From contig NZ_CP011112.1 in assembly GCF_001190945.1 (NCBI RefSeq), positions 2,170,001 through 2,234,000 of the forward strand: DNA of 64,000 nt. The letters run 5' to 3'. A program made the translations under genes and the position numbers. The notes under the pieces are model-generated. The model was not told where the DNA came from and ran no database searches. It saw only the letters and a list, made by a program, of their open reading frames with translations. Positions within the stretch are counted from its first letter, which is position 1. Each line of letters opens with the position of its first letter. Shown here piece by piece: positions 49,972 through 58,352 of this stretch. The stretch is from Luteipulveratus mongoliensis. GTDB taxonomy: Bacteria; Actinomycetota; Actinomycetes; Actinomycetales; Dermatophilaceae.

Positions 49972-52900
49972 CCATGACCGACGCGCCACCATCTCCACCC
50001 GCTGACCCCGAGCCCGGGTGGGGCCCACTCGACGACGACACCTCCTCCACGCCGCTCGTCGTCACGGCTCTTCTGGTGATCCAGCACTCCTGGTCCTCGT
50101 GGATGGAGCGCACGTTCTCCGCTCTGGCTGATCTCGAGGTCAGCCCCGACCGGCTCGTCCTCGTCGACGCCACCCCGCAGCACCAGGTTCGCCAGCTGCT
50201 GGACGATCGCGACGACCTGAGTGCGGCCTTCCCTGACGTCTCGGTCGTGACCGTGCCGTCGGGTAGCGCGTTCGCGGCCATCGTGGACACCGCGGTCGAG
50301 GCGCTGCCCCGTCCCGGAGAGGACGCGGTCGTCGCCCGTCGAGTGCGTCAGCGCGCCCGCAAGCGGCAGGTTCGCCCGCGTGACCGGCACGAATGGTTCT
50401 GGTTGCTGCACGAGGACACCGCACCGGACCCGGACGCGCTGGATGCGCTCACCCGCGTGGTCGGCCGGTCCGAGCGCATCGGGATCGCCGGCTGCAAGGT
50501 GGTCGAGCTGCGCGACCGCGACCAGATCGTCAACGTCGGGCTCGACGTCACCCGCACCGGGCGGCACGTCGGCTCGACGATGCTGGGCGAGCCCGACCAA
50601 GGTCAGTACGACGACCGTCACGACGTCCTCGCGGTGTCCAGCGCGGGCATGCTGATCCGGCGTGACGTCTACCTGAGCCTCGGTGGCTTCGACCCGGCCT
50701 TCGACGGTGATGGCGACGGCCTCGATCTCTGCTGGCGTACGCACCTCATGGGTCATCAGGTCGTCGTGGTGCCCCAGGCGCGGGTCAGTCAGGACCTCGG
50801 TGGCAAGGCCCTGATCACCTCGCTGGCCGAACCGGAGCCAGAACTGGAACCCGAGGCGGAGGCGGAGGCAGAGGCAGAGGAGCCGACGGGCGAGGACCCC
50901 ACCGCCGAACCCGAGTCCGAGACCCCTGAGTCCGAGACCCCTGAGTCCGAGCCGGAGGCCGCCGCTGAGCCCGAGTCGCCACCACGATCCCTGCGCCGCC
51001 ACGGCGACACCGACCGTCCGGCACCGTTGTCGGCACGCACCCTGCGCCGACACCGCCAGGTCGCCCTGGCTCGCTGCTCCTGGTTCGGGATGCCGTTCGT
51101 GGCCCTGTGGACCATGCTCAGCTGCACCGCCCTCGGTGTCGTGCTGCTGCTCGTCAAGCGGCCGCGCCATGCGTTCGCCGAGCTCGGCCAGGCAACGGCA
51201 CCCCTCGGCGTACGCCGGGTGCTGGGTGCGCGGGCCCGCTTCGGGACCCGAGGCGTCACGAGGCGACGAGACCTCGATGCGCTGTTCGTGCCTCTCGGTG
51301 CGGCCAGCCAGCACGCCTGGGACGCGGTCCGCGATGCGGTCAGCACGGAGCCGTCCGGCCATGACCTGCTGGACGACCCGGATCGACTTGAGTCCGGACC
51401 AGTCAGCGACGAGTCCGGTGCGCTCCCGGCCGTGCGGTCCACCTGGATCCGGCGGACCCTCCGCCACGCGGGCTTGTGGATGACCGTCTCCCTCGCCGTC
51501 GCGAGCGGGTTCATGTGGCGGCACCTGCTGACCACCGACGCTGTGCGCGGCACCGCGCAAGGGCTCGATGGAGGTCAGCTGCGACCGTTCGACACCGACT
51601 CCGGCGGCGTGTGGCGACTCTGGCGCGACCAGTGGGTCGGCCCGGGCCTCGGGTCCGATCTGCACGAGCAGCCTTATCTACCAGTGCTCGCCGCACTCGC
51701 GCGCGGCGTCGAGACGTTGCCGTGGGTGGACGACACCACGACCGGCGCGACCGTGATCACCTGGCTGCTGCTCCTCGCGATGCCGCTGTCCGGCGTGACC
51801 GCCTACCTCGCCGGACGTGCCGCGACGCGGGCCCAGTGGCCGCGCGCCGTGGCCGGGCTGGTCTGGGCGTCCCTCGCCACCCTCACCGCCGGCGTCTCCT
51901 CCGGACGCATCGGACCGGTCGTCGCCCACATCCTGCTGCCGCTCGTGCTCGCCGGGGCGCTGTCGATCGGCCGCAGGACGGCAGGCGCCCCCGTGACGTT
52001 CGGCACCGTGCTGGCCGCGGCGCTCATGGGAGCCTTCGCACCGGTCCTGCTCGTGGCGACCACCGTCATCGCGTTCGGCGTCGTGCTCGTCGGCACCGGT
52101 TGGGCACGCCTGCGCGGCGCCTTCCTGCTCGTCGTGCCGTGGCTGCTGCTCGGCCCGTGGACCGTCGACCGGATCCGTCAGGACTGGCGGGTCCTGCTGG
52201 CCGGACCCGGCGCCCTGCGCAGTGGCCCTGACGCCGACCCCTGGCAGCTGGCCCTGCTCCACCCGGGCGGCGCGGGCTCCTACCTCGCGCTGCTGTCGGC
52301 TCCCGTACTCGCCCTCGGAGTCCTTGGGCTCCTGCGTCGCCGACCTCAGCACGGTCGTACGGTCGTCGGGCTCGGCCTCGTGGCCCTGCTCGGTCTGGGT
52401 GCCGCGCTCGCGGCATCGCACGTCACGGTCACTGCGGGTGGCTCCGGTCCACGGTCACCGTGGCCAGGCCCGGCGCTCGACCTCTGCGCTGCCGCGCTGC
52501 TGGGCGCGGCCCTCCTCGCTGGAGGCGACATCTTTGCCAAGGCGCGCTGGCAAGCGCTCGCCACGCGTTGGCGTACGGCACTCGCCGTGGGTCTCGTGCT
52601 CGCCCTCGGCTGGGCACTCGGCCTGGTCGCGCTCGTCGGCTGGACCGAGGACATCACGACCCTGGAGCCCGCGACTCCGCGGATGCCGGCGGTCGCCGAG
52701 CAGATGAGCCAGGCCAACCGGGCGACGCGCATGCTGTCGATCAATGTCGGCAAGGACGGATCGGTGACCTACAGCCTGGACGGCTCGGAGACCGGGCTGC
52801 CCGCCCGCGACCTCGACGTCCCGATCCGCACCAGTCCCGTGGTGGCGCGCGGCGTGGCCTCGCTGCTCACGCCCGGCACGGCGGTCGGCGGACAGGCCCA

Positions 52901-53432
52901 CGACCTGATGGCCGATCTCGATGTCGGCTTCGTCGGCGTGACCGGACCTGGTGACCGGGCTGCGCTGAGCCGCCTGTTCCAGACCGTCGACGGGCTGTCG
53001 CCGATGGCCAGCAACCGGTCCATCTCGCTGTGGCGCGTCGACGCGCTCGACGGTGCGGACATGGGCTCGACGGTGTCGCCCAGCCGCTTGCGGCTGACCC
53101 TCGAGGGACAACCCTGGGGTGAGCTGCCGTCGGCCGGGCCGCACGGCCGGTCGACCACCCGCGTACCCGAAGGTCCCGAGGGTCGCCGACTCGTCGTCTC
53201 GGAGTCGGGTGGCTGGGCCCGGCGGGCACACGTGAGTCTCAACGGCCACCGGCTGACCCCGCTGGCAGGCCAGACCTTCCCGACCTACGCGGTGCCGGCC
53301 GGCGGCGGACGGCTGCACGTCGAGCCGGGTCTGTCCTACCAACGCTGGCGGTGGGTCCAGGGCGCGCTGCTGTTCCTGGTGGTCTTCCTTGCGGTGCCGT
53401 TCGGCAACGCCCGCTCCCGGAGGAACGCATGA
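49968..53432 (+). CDS. giant family 2 glycosyltransferase/polytopic membrane protein
   Basis: About 1154 residues. The N-terminal GT2 domain (about 15-280) has LLVIQHSWSSWMERTFSAL, FWLLHEDTAPDPDALDAL (metal-site region) and FDGDGDGLDLCWRTHLMGH. An acidic Glu/Pro/Ser linker (about 284-345) follows, with a 15-bp tandem repeat. Then come about 12 membrane helices (about 375-400, 500-520, 590-900) and a C-terminal soluble region with a final helix (LLFLVVFLAVPFG). The start is the ATG at 49968, which a leader ORF overlaps; GTG 49953 and ATG 49974 are alternatives. This GT2 plus DUF5719 pair is conserved beside whiB in actinobacteria. Role in the envelope unknown. Confidence 0.8.
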   Translation: MTMTDAPPSPPADPEPGWGPLDDDTSSTPLVVTALLVIQHSWSSWMERTFSALADLEVSPDRLVLVDATPQHQVRQLLDDRDDLSAAFPDVSVVTVPSGSAFAAIVDTAVEALPRPGEDAVVARRVRQRARKRQVRPRDRHEWFWLLHEDTAPDPDALDALTRVVGRSERIGIAGCKVVELRDRDQIVNVGLDVTRTGRHVGSTMLGEPDQGQYDDRHDVLAVSSAGMLIRRDVYLSLGGFDPAFDGDGDGLDLCWRTHLMGHQVVVVPQARVSQDLGGKALITSLAEPEPELEPEAEAEAEAEEPTGEDPTAEPESETPESETPESEPEAAAEPESPPRSLRRHGDTDRPAPLSARTLRRHRQVALARCSWFGMPFVALWTMLSCTALGVVLLLVKRPRHAFAELGQATAPLGVRRVLGARARFGTRGVTRRRDLDALFVPLGAASQHAWDAVRDAVSTEPSGHDLLDDPDRLESGPVSDESGALPAVRSTWIRRTLRHAGLWMTVSLAVASGFMWRHLLTTDAVRGTAQGLDGGQLRPFDTDSGGVWRLWRDQWVGPGLGSDLHEQPYLPVLAALARGVETLPWVDDTTTGATVITWLLLLAMPLSGVTAYLAGRAATRAQWPRAVAGLVWASLATLTAGVSSGRIGPVVAHILLPLVLAGALSIGRRTAGAPVTFGTVLAAALMGAFAPVLLVATTVIAFGVVLVGTGWARLRGAFLLVVPWLLLGPWTVDRIRQDWRVLLAGPGALRSGPDADPWQLALLHPGGAGSYLALLSAPVLALGVLGLLRRRPQHGRTVVGLGLVALLGLGAALAASHVTVTAGGSGPRSPWPGPALDLCAAALLGAALLAGGDIFAKARWQALATRWRTALAVGLVLALGWALGLVALVGWTEDITTLEPATPRMPAVAEQMSQANRATRMLSINVGKDGSVTYSLDGSETGLPARDLDVPIRTSPVVARGVASLLTPGTAVGGQAHDLMADLDVGFVGVTGPGDRAALSRLFQTVDGLSPMASNRSISLWRVDALDGADMGSTVSPSRLRLTLEGQPWGELPSAGPHGRSTTRVPEGPEGRRLVVSESGGWARRAHVSLNGHRLTPLAGQTFPTYAVPAGGGRLHVEPGLSYQRWRWVQGALLFLVVFLAVPFGNARSRRNA
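50913..50951. repeat. 15-bp tandem repeat (2.6 units) in acidic linker
   Basis: GAGTCCGAGACCCCT twice plus GAGTCCGAG, in frame, giving ESETP repeats at about residue 316-328 of the giant glycosyltransferase. Confidence 0.85.
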
Positions 53433-54892
53433 GAGGTCTCGGAGTCGTCCGCGTGCTCGTGGTCGCCGGCGCCGGCTCGGCGATGGTGTGGGGCGCGACC
53501 GGCTCGGATGCCCGTGTCGACCTGTCTCGCGCCGGTGACACCCGCGCGACCAGTGCCGTCAGCACCCAGTCGCTGACCCGCAGCGAGCTCGTGTGTCCAG
53601 GACCGGACCGCCCCGGTGTGGCCGGCTCGGGATCAGCGCAGCAGACCGTTGCGATCCAGACGGCCAGCCTGCCTCCGACGCTCTTGCCACCGGACGACGC
53701 CGGCTCGAGGGAGACGGGTGAGGTGAGCGCAACCCGGCTCCCCGGGTCGGCCGGCGACCTGGTCAACGCCGTGACCAGTCGCGGAGGTTTTACCTCCACC
53801 CCGGTGAGCGGCGCCGGCTCGGTCGACATCGTCGGCTCGGCGGGCCTCGCGCCTGGCCTCGCTGCGCTCCAGGTCAATGACGACCGCACCGCGACCGCGC
53901 AGGGCCTGGCGATGATGCCGTGCCCGACGACCAGCACGACCTCCTATCTCCTGGCTGGTGGCCCGCAGCCGGGTCGGCTGGAGCGCATCGTCCTGAGCAA
54001 CCCCTCGCCCAACGCGGTCGTCGCCCGGCTGAGCGTCCTCGGCGCGGGCAAGCCCCAAGAGGTCTCGGTGCCGGCCCGCTCGCGCACGGTGGCGCTCCTC
54101 GGCGAGATCGACGACACCTCACCGGCGCCCGTCGTCAAGGTGACCACCACCTCGGGCACCGTGGCCGTCGCGATGGCCGATATGGCGTTCGAGGGCACCG
54201 TTCCTCAAGGGTCGGAGCTGGTCGGACCCGCCACCGATCCGTCCACCGACGCAGTGATCCCGGCCGGGCTGGCCAGCGGCGGTCGGGTGTCCGTTCGCGT
54301 GGGCGTCCCTGGCAAGGACGAGGCCGTGGTCCGTGTCCAGGTCCTGGGGCCGCCGGATGCCAACGTGCCCGACGCCGTACAGACCGTGCCGGCCGGGTCC
54401 AGCGGCACGATCGACCTGACCGGCCTGCCACTGGGCCGCTATGCGCTGCGGGTGACCGCTGACGTCCCGGTCGTGGCGGCGGCGGAGTCCACGACCGCCA
54501 AGGGGCCGCAGGGCAGTATCGACAACGCCTGGGCGCCGACGGCTGCGCCGATCACCACGATCGCGGGCACACCCGTGCCGCACGTGCCCGGTGTGAAGTC
54601 CGTGCTCATGCTCTCGTCCGTGGGCCGCGAGGCACACGTCACGGTCGGCAGCACGGATGCGACCGGCAGCACGACGACTCAGCTGGTGACCGTCCCGGCG
54701 GACGGCGTGGCCTCGGTGTCGACCGGCAGCGCCTCTGCGGTCTGGGTCAAGACGGGTGGCCACGCGGTCTACGGTGCGCTCGTGCTCGGCGGCGGTGACA
54801 CCAAGAAGCAGCCGCTCCTCTCGGTCGCACCGCTCAACCCCGTGCCCGTGTCGGCCAAGGTCATCGACGCTCGAGAAGGCTTGCCGCAGTAG
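53429..54892 (+). CDS. DUF5719 family protein
   Basis: 487 residues with an N-terminal signal or anchor (VVRVLVVAGAGSAMVWG, about 5-22). The rest is a beta-rich extracellular protein high in Gly, Ser, Thr and Val (RIVLSNPSPNAVVARLSVLGAGKPQEVSVPARS-type repeats and TVPAGSSGTIDLTGLPLGRYALRVTADVPVVAAA). Overlaps the giant glycosyltransferase stop (ATGA), so the two are translated together and probably act together at the surface. No enzymatic motif seen; function unknown. Confidence 0.8.
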   Translation: MRGLGVVRVLVVAGAGSAMVWGATGSDARVDLSRAGDTRATSAVSTQSLTRSELVCPGPDRPGVAGSGSAQQTVAIQTASLPPTLLPPDDAGSRETGEVSATRLPGSAGDLVNAVTSRGGFTSTPVSGAGSVDIVGSAGLAPGLAALQVNDDRTATAQGLAMMPCPTTSTTSYLLAGGPQPGRLERIVLSNPSPNAVVARLSVLGAGKPQEVSVPARSRTVALLGEIDDTSPAPVVKVTTTSGTVAVAMADMAFEGTVPQGSELVGPATDPSTDAVIPAGLASGGRVSVRVGVPGKDEAVVRVQVLGPPDANVPDAVQTVPAGSSGTIDLTGLPLGRYALRVTADVPVVAAAESTTAKGPQGSIDNAWAPTAAPITTIAGTPVPHVPGVKSVLMLSSVGREAHVTVGSTDATGSTTTQLVTVPADGVASVSTGSASAVWVKTGGHAVYGALVLGGGDTKKQPLLSVAPLNPVPVSAKVIDAREGLPQ

Positions 54893-54921
54893 CCCGTTGG
54901 GCCGTTTCGGCCGCGAGCTGG

Positions 54922-55749
54922 TCAGGCGGCGGCGACGCGTGCGGCCAGCCACTCGGCGTACGGCAGGCCGCCTCGCTCGGCCCCGGGCCCGGGCAGGTTG
55001 GAGCCGCGCGAGAGCGCCCGTAGCACCGCGCCGACGGCAGGCATCGGCACCAGGCGTGGCGCGGGCTGCCCCTTGATGCGAGCCGTCAGCACGGCGATCT
55101 CACGAGCCGACAGCACCTCGGGACCAGCCAGCTCCAGCGGTTCGCGTCGCGGCTCGGACAGGGCGTGGTCGACCAGCCGACCGGCGACGTAGACGGGGTC
55201 GACGCTGGCGAACCGCAGACCCTTCACCCCGAGGCCGAACGGTCCGACCGACACCCGGGTGAGGCGTTCGACCAGGTCGTGGAACTGCGTGGCTCGGACG
55301 ATCGTCCGTCGGCCCTCCCAGCCCGTGACGAGGGTCTCGGCGGCCACCTTGGCGCGGTAGTAGGGCAGCGGGTTGGCGAGCGCGCCGAGGATCGACATGT
55401 GCACCAGGTGGGCTTCGGGGCTGACCTCGGACAGGACGTCGAGCAGGCGCCGGGTGCCCGCGACGTCGACGTCCTGAGGGTGGGTCGGGTGAGTGGCGCA
55501 GTGGATGACCGCGTGTACGCCGTCGACCGCCTCGTGCAGCCCCTCGCCGGTCGTCAGGTCACCGTGTACCTGCTCGGTCTCGACCTGACGGGGTGTGCGG
55601 GTGAGCACTCTCGCCGGCACGTTGGAGCGCTCGAGCTCGGCCACGACCGCTCGACCGAGCGTGCCGGTGCCGCCGGTCACCAGGATGGGCGCGCGGCCGA
55701 CGCCAGGAAGGCCCTCGACCCAGACAGGCGGGTCCGTGGGGTTGGTCAC
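54922..55749 (-). CDS. NAD(P)-binding NmrA/SDR-a-like oxidoreductase
   Basis: 275 residues. ILVTGGTGTLGRAVVAEL (about 22-39) is the nucleotide-binding loop; VHAVIHCATHPTHPQDVDVAGTRRLLDV and YYRAKVAAETLV follow as in NmrA-like and atypical SDR proteins. The Tyr/Lys pair (YRAK) is present. Such proteins often use quinones or act as redox sensors. GTG start, 3 nt after the stop of the Rv3259-like gene. Confidence 0.82.
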   Translation of the reverse strand: MTNPTDPPVWVEGLPGVGRAPILVTGGTGTLGRAVVAELERSNVPARVLTRTPRQVETEQVHGDLTTGEGLHEAVDGVHAVIHCATHPTHPQDVDVAGTRRLLDVLSEVSPEAHLVHMSILGALANPLPYYRAKVAAETLVTGWEGRRTIVRATQFHDLVERLTRVSVGPFGLGVKGLRFASVDPVYVAGRLVDHALSEPRREPLELAGPEVLSAREIAVLTARIKGQPAPRLVPMPAVGAVLRALSRGSNLPGPGAERGGLPYAEWLAARVAAA

Positions 55750-55752
55750 GCG

Positions 55753-56193
55753 TCAGTCCTCGAGGTCTTCGGGCGACAGACCGAGCAGGCTGGCGACCTG
55801 CTCGGTGACCACGCTGTCGACGAGTGCGGCCAGGTCACGGGGTCCCTCGGCGCGGCTCTCGACGGGGCGGCGGTAGACGACCAGCCTTGCAGGAGAACGG
55901 TTTTCGGCCGGAAAGAGACGTCCCAGCGGCACGGTTTCTTCCCACGACGAGGGGTCGCTGGGCGGTACGTCCTCGACGGCCAGCTCGACCTGGTCGAGAG
56001 GTCGTCCGAGTCGGCGCTCGAGGCGTTCGGCAGCATCCAGCACGAGCTCGTCGAAGCGGGCGGCGCGGGCCACCATCGAGGGAACCCGCGGCCAGGCGGT
56101 CGGACCGCGCAGGCCGCGCCCGTGCCGGTCGCGGCGAGACCGCGCGGTGGGCCCCTCGCTGCCACCACGGCCGGACCTCAAGGACGAACGCAC
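55753..56193 (-). CDS. metallopeptidase-family protein lacking HExxH (Rv3259-like)
   Basis: 146 residues. The N-terminus RRDRHGRGLRGP is typical of the actinobacterial branch of the zincin-like (pfam06262) family, followed by RFDELVLDAAERLERRLGRPLDQVELAVEDVPP. Where the family has HExxH the sequence reads TEQVASLLGLSPEDL, so zinc binding and peptidase activity are not expected. The GTG at 56193 is chosen because TACGCT lies 6 nt upstream; a later ATG at 56076 would remove the conserved basic N-terminus. Divergent from the DUF3499 gene. Confidence 0.75.
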   Translation of the reverse strand: MRSSLRSGRGGSEGPTARSRRDRHGRGLRGPTAWPRVPSMVARAARFDELVLDAAERLERRLGRPLDQVELAVEDVPPSDPSSWEETVPLGRLFPAENRSPARLVVYRRPVESRAEGPRDLAALVDSVVTEQVASLLGLSPEDLED

Positions 56194-56199
56194 TCTGTG

Positions 56200-56205
56200 A
56201 GCGTA
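56200..56205 (-). promoter_or_regulatory. -10 box, leaderless mRNA of the Rv3259-like gene
   Basis: TACGCT on the minus strand, 6 nt before the GTG at 56193. Confidence 0.5.
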
Positions 56206-56258
56206 CGACGGGAACGATCCCTCGGCGTGGCCGCGGGAGGTGTGTCGGTGTCCTGGCC

Positions 56259-56264
56259 TAGAGT
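56259..56264 (+). promoter_or_regulatory. -10 box, leaderless DUF3499 mRNA
   Basis: TAGAGT, 7 nt before the GTG at 56272. The same hexamer stands before the acyl-CoA dehydrogenase and phosphomannomutase genes. Confidence 0.55.
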
Positions 56265-56271
56265 CCTGAGG

Positions 56272-56685
56272 GTGACGACGACGCCGCCAGCCAGAAACAG
56301 GTCCCGCACCTGCTCGCGGGCGGCCTGCCACCGCGCAGCTGTCGCCACCCTCACCTATGTCTATGCCGACCAGACGGCCGTGCTCGGACCGCTGGCGACC
56401 TACGCAGAGCCGCACACCTACGACCTGTGCGCCGACCACGCCAGCCGGCTGACCGCACCGCGCGGCTGGGACGTGGTCCGCCTGGCCGTCGACCTGACCG
56501 AGCCCGAGCCCACACCGGACGACCTGCTGGCCCTCGCGGACGCCGTACGCGCCGCGGCCCGGCCGGCGACGCCCGTCTCGCCGCCCGCTGCCGAGCCGTC
56601 GGCGCAGCCCGCGACTCCCGGTGCCGGCGACCAGGTGCTGGCCGGTGACCGTCGGCGCCACCTGCGCGTACTGCCCGACGTGTGA
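56272..56685 (+). CDS. DUF3499 family protein (Rv3258c-like)
   Basis: 137 residues. The conserved start is RTCSRAACHRAAVATLTYVYADQTAVLGPLATYAEPHTYDLC-type, with Cys pairs (CSRAAC and C..H) resembling a zinc knuckle, then HASRLTAPRGWDVVRL. The C-terminal ~45 residues are Ala/Pro-rich. Found next to phosphomannomutase in many actinobacteria; function unknown. GTG fixed by the leaderless -10 box. Phosphomannomutase follows 34 bp later. Confidence 0.85.
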   Translation: MTTTPPARNRSRTCSRAACHRAAVATLTYVYADQTAVLGPLATYAEPHTYDLCADHASRLTAPRGWDVVRLAVDLTEPEPTPDDLLALADAVRAAARPATPVSPPAAEPSAQPATPGAGDQVLAGDRRRHLRVLPDV

Positions 56686-56705
56686 TCCGCGGATCACTGC
56701 GCCGG

Positions 56706-56711
56706 TAGAGT
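56706..56711 (+). promoter_or_regulatory. -10 box of phosphomannomutase gene
   Basis: TAGAGT, 8 nt before the GTG at 56720; leaderless transcript likely. Confidence 0.5.
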
Positions 56712-56719
56712 CGCGCACT

Positions 56720-58147
56720 GTGAATGCACCCCGACTCGCCGACTTCGTGAAGGCGTACGACGTGCGGGGCATCGTTCCCGATCAGGTGAGTCCGCAGGTG
56801 TCCCGCGCACTCGGTGCCGCCTTCGCCCAGGTCGTTGCGATCCCCGACGGTCACCGCTCGATCGTCATCGGTCGCGACATGCGGCCGAGCTCACCCGAGC
56901 TGGCCCGGGCCTTCGCCGAGGGTGCAGCCGCACATGGCCTGGACGTCACGCTGATCGGGCTGTGCTCGACCGACGGGCTCTACTACGCCAGCGGTGTGCT
57001 GGACGTCCCTGGCGCGATGTTCACCGCTAGCCACAACCCCGCCCGCTACAACGGCATCAAGATGTGCCGCTCGGGCGCGCGGCCCATCAGCCAGGACACC
57101 GGCCTGGCCGAGATCCGCGACCTCGCGCAGTGGACGCTGGACCGCGGAGACGTGCACGACCTCGGCAGCACCTCGCCCGGTCAGATCGTCGAGCGAGACA
57201 TGCTCGAGGACTACGCCGACTTCCTGCGCAACCTGGTCGACGTGTCCGGCTCGCGCCAGCTCACGGTGGTGGTGGACGCTGGGAACGGCATGGCCGGCCA
57301 CACGGTGCCCGCGGTCCTGAAAGACCTTCCGTTGCACGTCATTCCGCTCTACTTCGAGCTGGACGGCACGTTCCCCAATCACGAGGCCAACCCGCTCGAG
57401 CCGGCCAATCTGGTCGACCTGCAGGCTGCGGTGCGCGAGCACGGGGCCGACCTCGGCCTCGCCTTCGACGGTGACGCCGACCGCTGCTTCGTCGTGGACG
57501 AGCGCGGCGAGCCGGTCAGCCCGTCGGCCATCACGGCGCTGGTGGCGGTCCGCGAGATCGACGCCCAGGTCGCGGCCGGGACGCCCGCCGGCGACATCGC
57601 TGTGGTCTACAACCTGATCTCCTCCCGCGCGGTGCCGGAGATCGTGGCGGAGCATGGCGCGCGCCCGGTGCGTACCCGCGTCGGGCACTCGCTGATCAAG
57701 GCCGAGATGGCCGCGAACAACGCCTTGTTCGGTGGCGAGCACTCCGCGCACTACTACTTCCGTGACTTCTGGTTTGCCGACACCGGCATGCTGGCGGCCC
57801 TGCACGTGCTGGCCGCGCTCGGGGAGACCGACCGGCCGCTGTCGCACGTCATGGCTGACTACAGTCGCTATGTCGCCTCGGGGGAGATCAACTCGACGGT
57901 GACCGATGCAGCAGCGGCGACCGACCGTGTGAGAGCGTGGGCGATCGCCCAGGGCGATGTCATCGAGGACACCCTCGACGGACTGACCTTGACCCACGCC
58001 ACCGCACCGATGTGGTGGCTGAACCTGCGGGCGAGCAATACCGAGCCGCTGCTGCGGCTCAATGTCGAGGCCACGGACGACGCGACCATGGCGATGATCC
58101 GCGACGGCGCCCTGGCGCTGGTGCGGCAGGAGGAAGGACAGACATGA
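56720..58147 (+). CDS. manB: phosphomannomutase/phosphoglucomutase
   Basis: 475 residues of the alpha-D-phosphohexomutase family. KAYDVRGIVP at the N-terminus; TASHNPARYNG with the phospho-Ser104; DGDADRC the metal site; GGEHSAHYYF the sugar loop; RASNTEPLLRLNVE the phosphate loop. It interconverts mannose-6-P and mannose-1-P for GDP-mannose and thus mannosylated lipids and glycans. Corresponds in context to Rv3257c. Its stop overlaps the Trm112-like start. Confidence 0.92.
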   Translation: MNAPRLADFVKAYDVRGIVPDQVSPQVSRALGAAFAQVVAIPDGHRSIVIGRDMRPSSPELARAFAEGAAAHGLDVTLIGLCSTDGLYYASGVLDVPGAMFTASHNPARYNGIKMCRSGARPISQDTGLAEIRDLAQWTLDRGDVHDLGSTSPGQIVERDMLEDYADFLRNLVDVSGSRQLTVVVDAGNGMAGHTVPAVLKDLPLHVIPLYFELDGTFPNHEANPLEPANLVDLQAAVREHGADLGLAFDGDADRCFVVDERGEPVSPSAITALVAVREIDAQVAAGTPAGDIAVVYNLISSRAVPEIVAEHGARPVRTRVGHSLIKAEMAANNALFGGEHSAHYYFRDFWFADTGMLAALHVLAALGETDRPLSHVMADYSRYVASGEINSTVTDAAAATDRVRAWAIAQGDVIEDTLDGLTLTHATAPMWWLNLRASNTEPLLRLNVEATDDATMAMIRDGALALVRQEEGQT

Positions 58148-58350
58148 GCCCGACGATCGAGCCTTGGCTTCGAGAGATCCTGCGTTGCCCGCTGTGCCGC
58201 AACGAGCTGGTCGACGCCACCGGTGCCGATGGTGGCGCCGAGCTGCACTGCGACGGCGACTGCGAGCAGCCCGGCCAGCGCCGGGCGTACCGCATCGATG
58301 ACGGCATCCCGGTGCTGCTGGCCGAGGAAGCCCGGACCTTCCAGGTCTGA
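58144..58350 (+). CDS. Trm112 family zinc-binding small protein
   Basis: 68 residues. Cys15, Cys18, Cys36 and Cys40 form a zinc site around CPLC and C-x3-C. RRAYRIDDGIPVLL is the conserved C-terminal strand. Bacterial Trm112/YcaR-like proteins can chaperone methyltransferases; the partner here is unknown. Overlaps the phosphomannomutase stop (ATGA), and the SIS gene follows after 2 nt. Confidence 0.88.
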   Translation: MSPTIEPWLREILRCPLCRNELVDATGADGGAELHCDGDCEQPGQRRAYRIDDGIPVLLAEEARTFQV

Positions 58351-58352
58351 CG

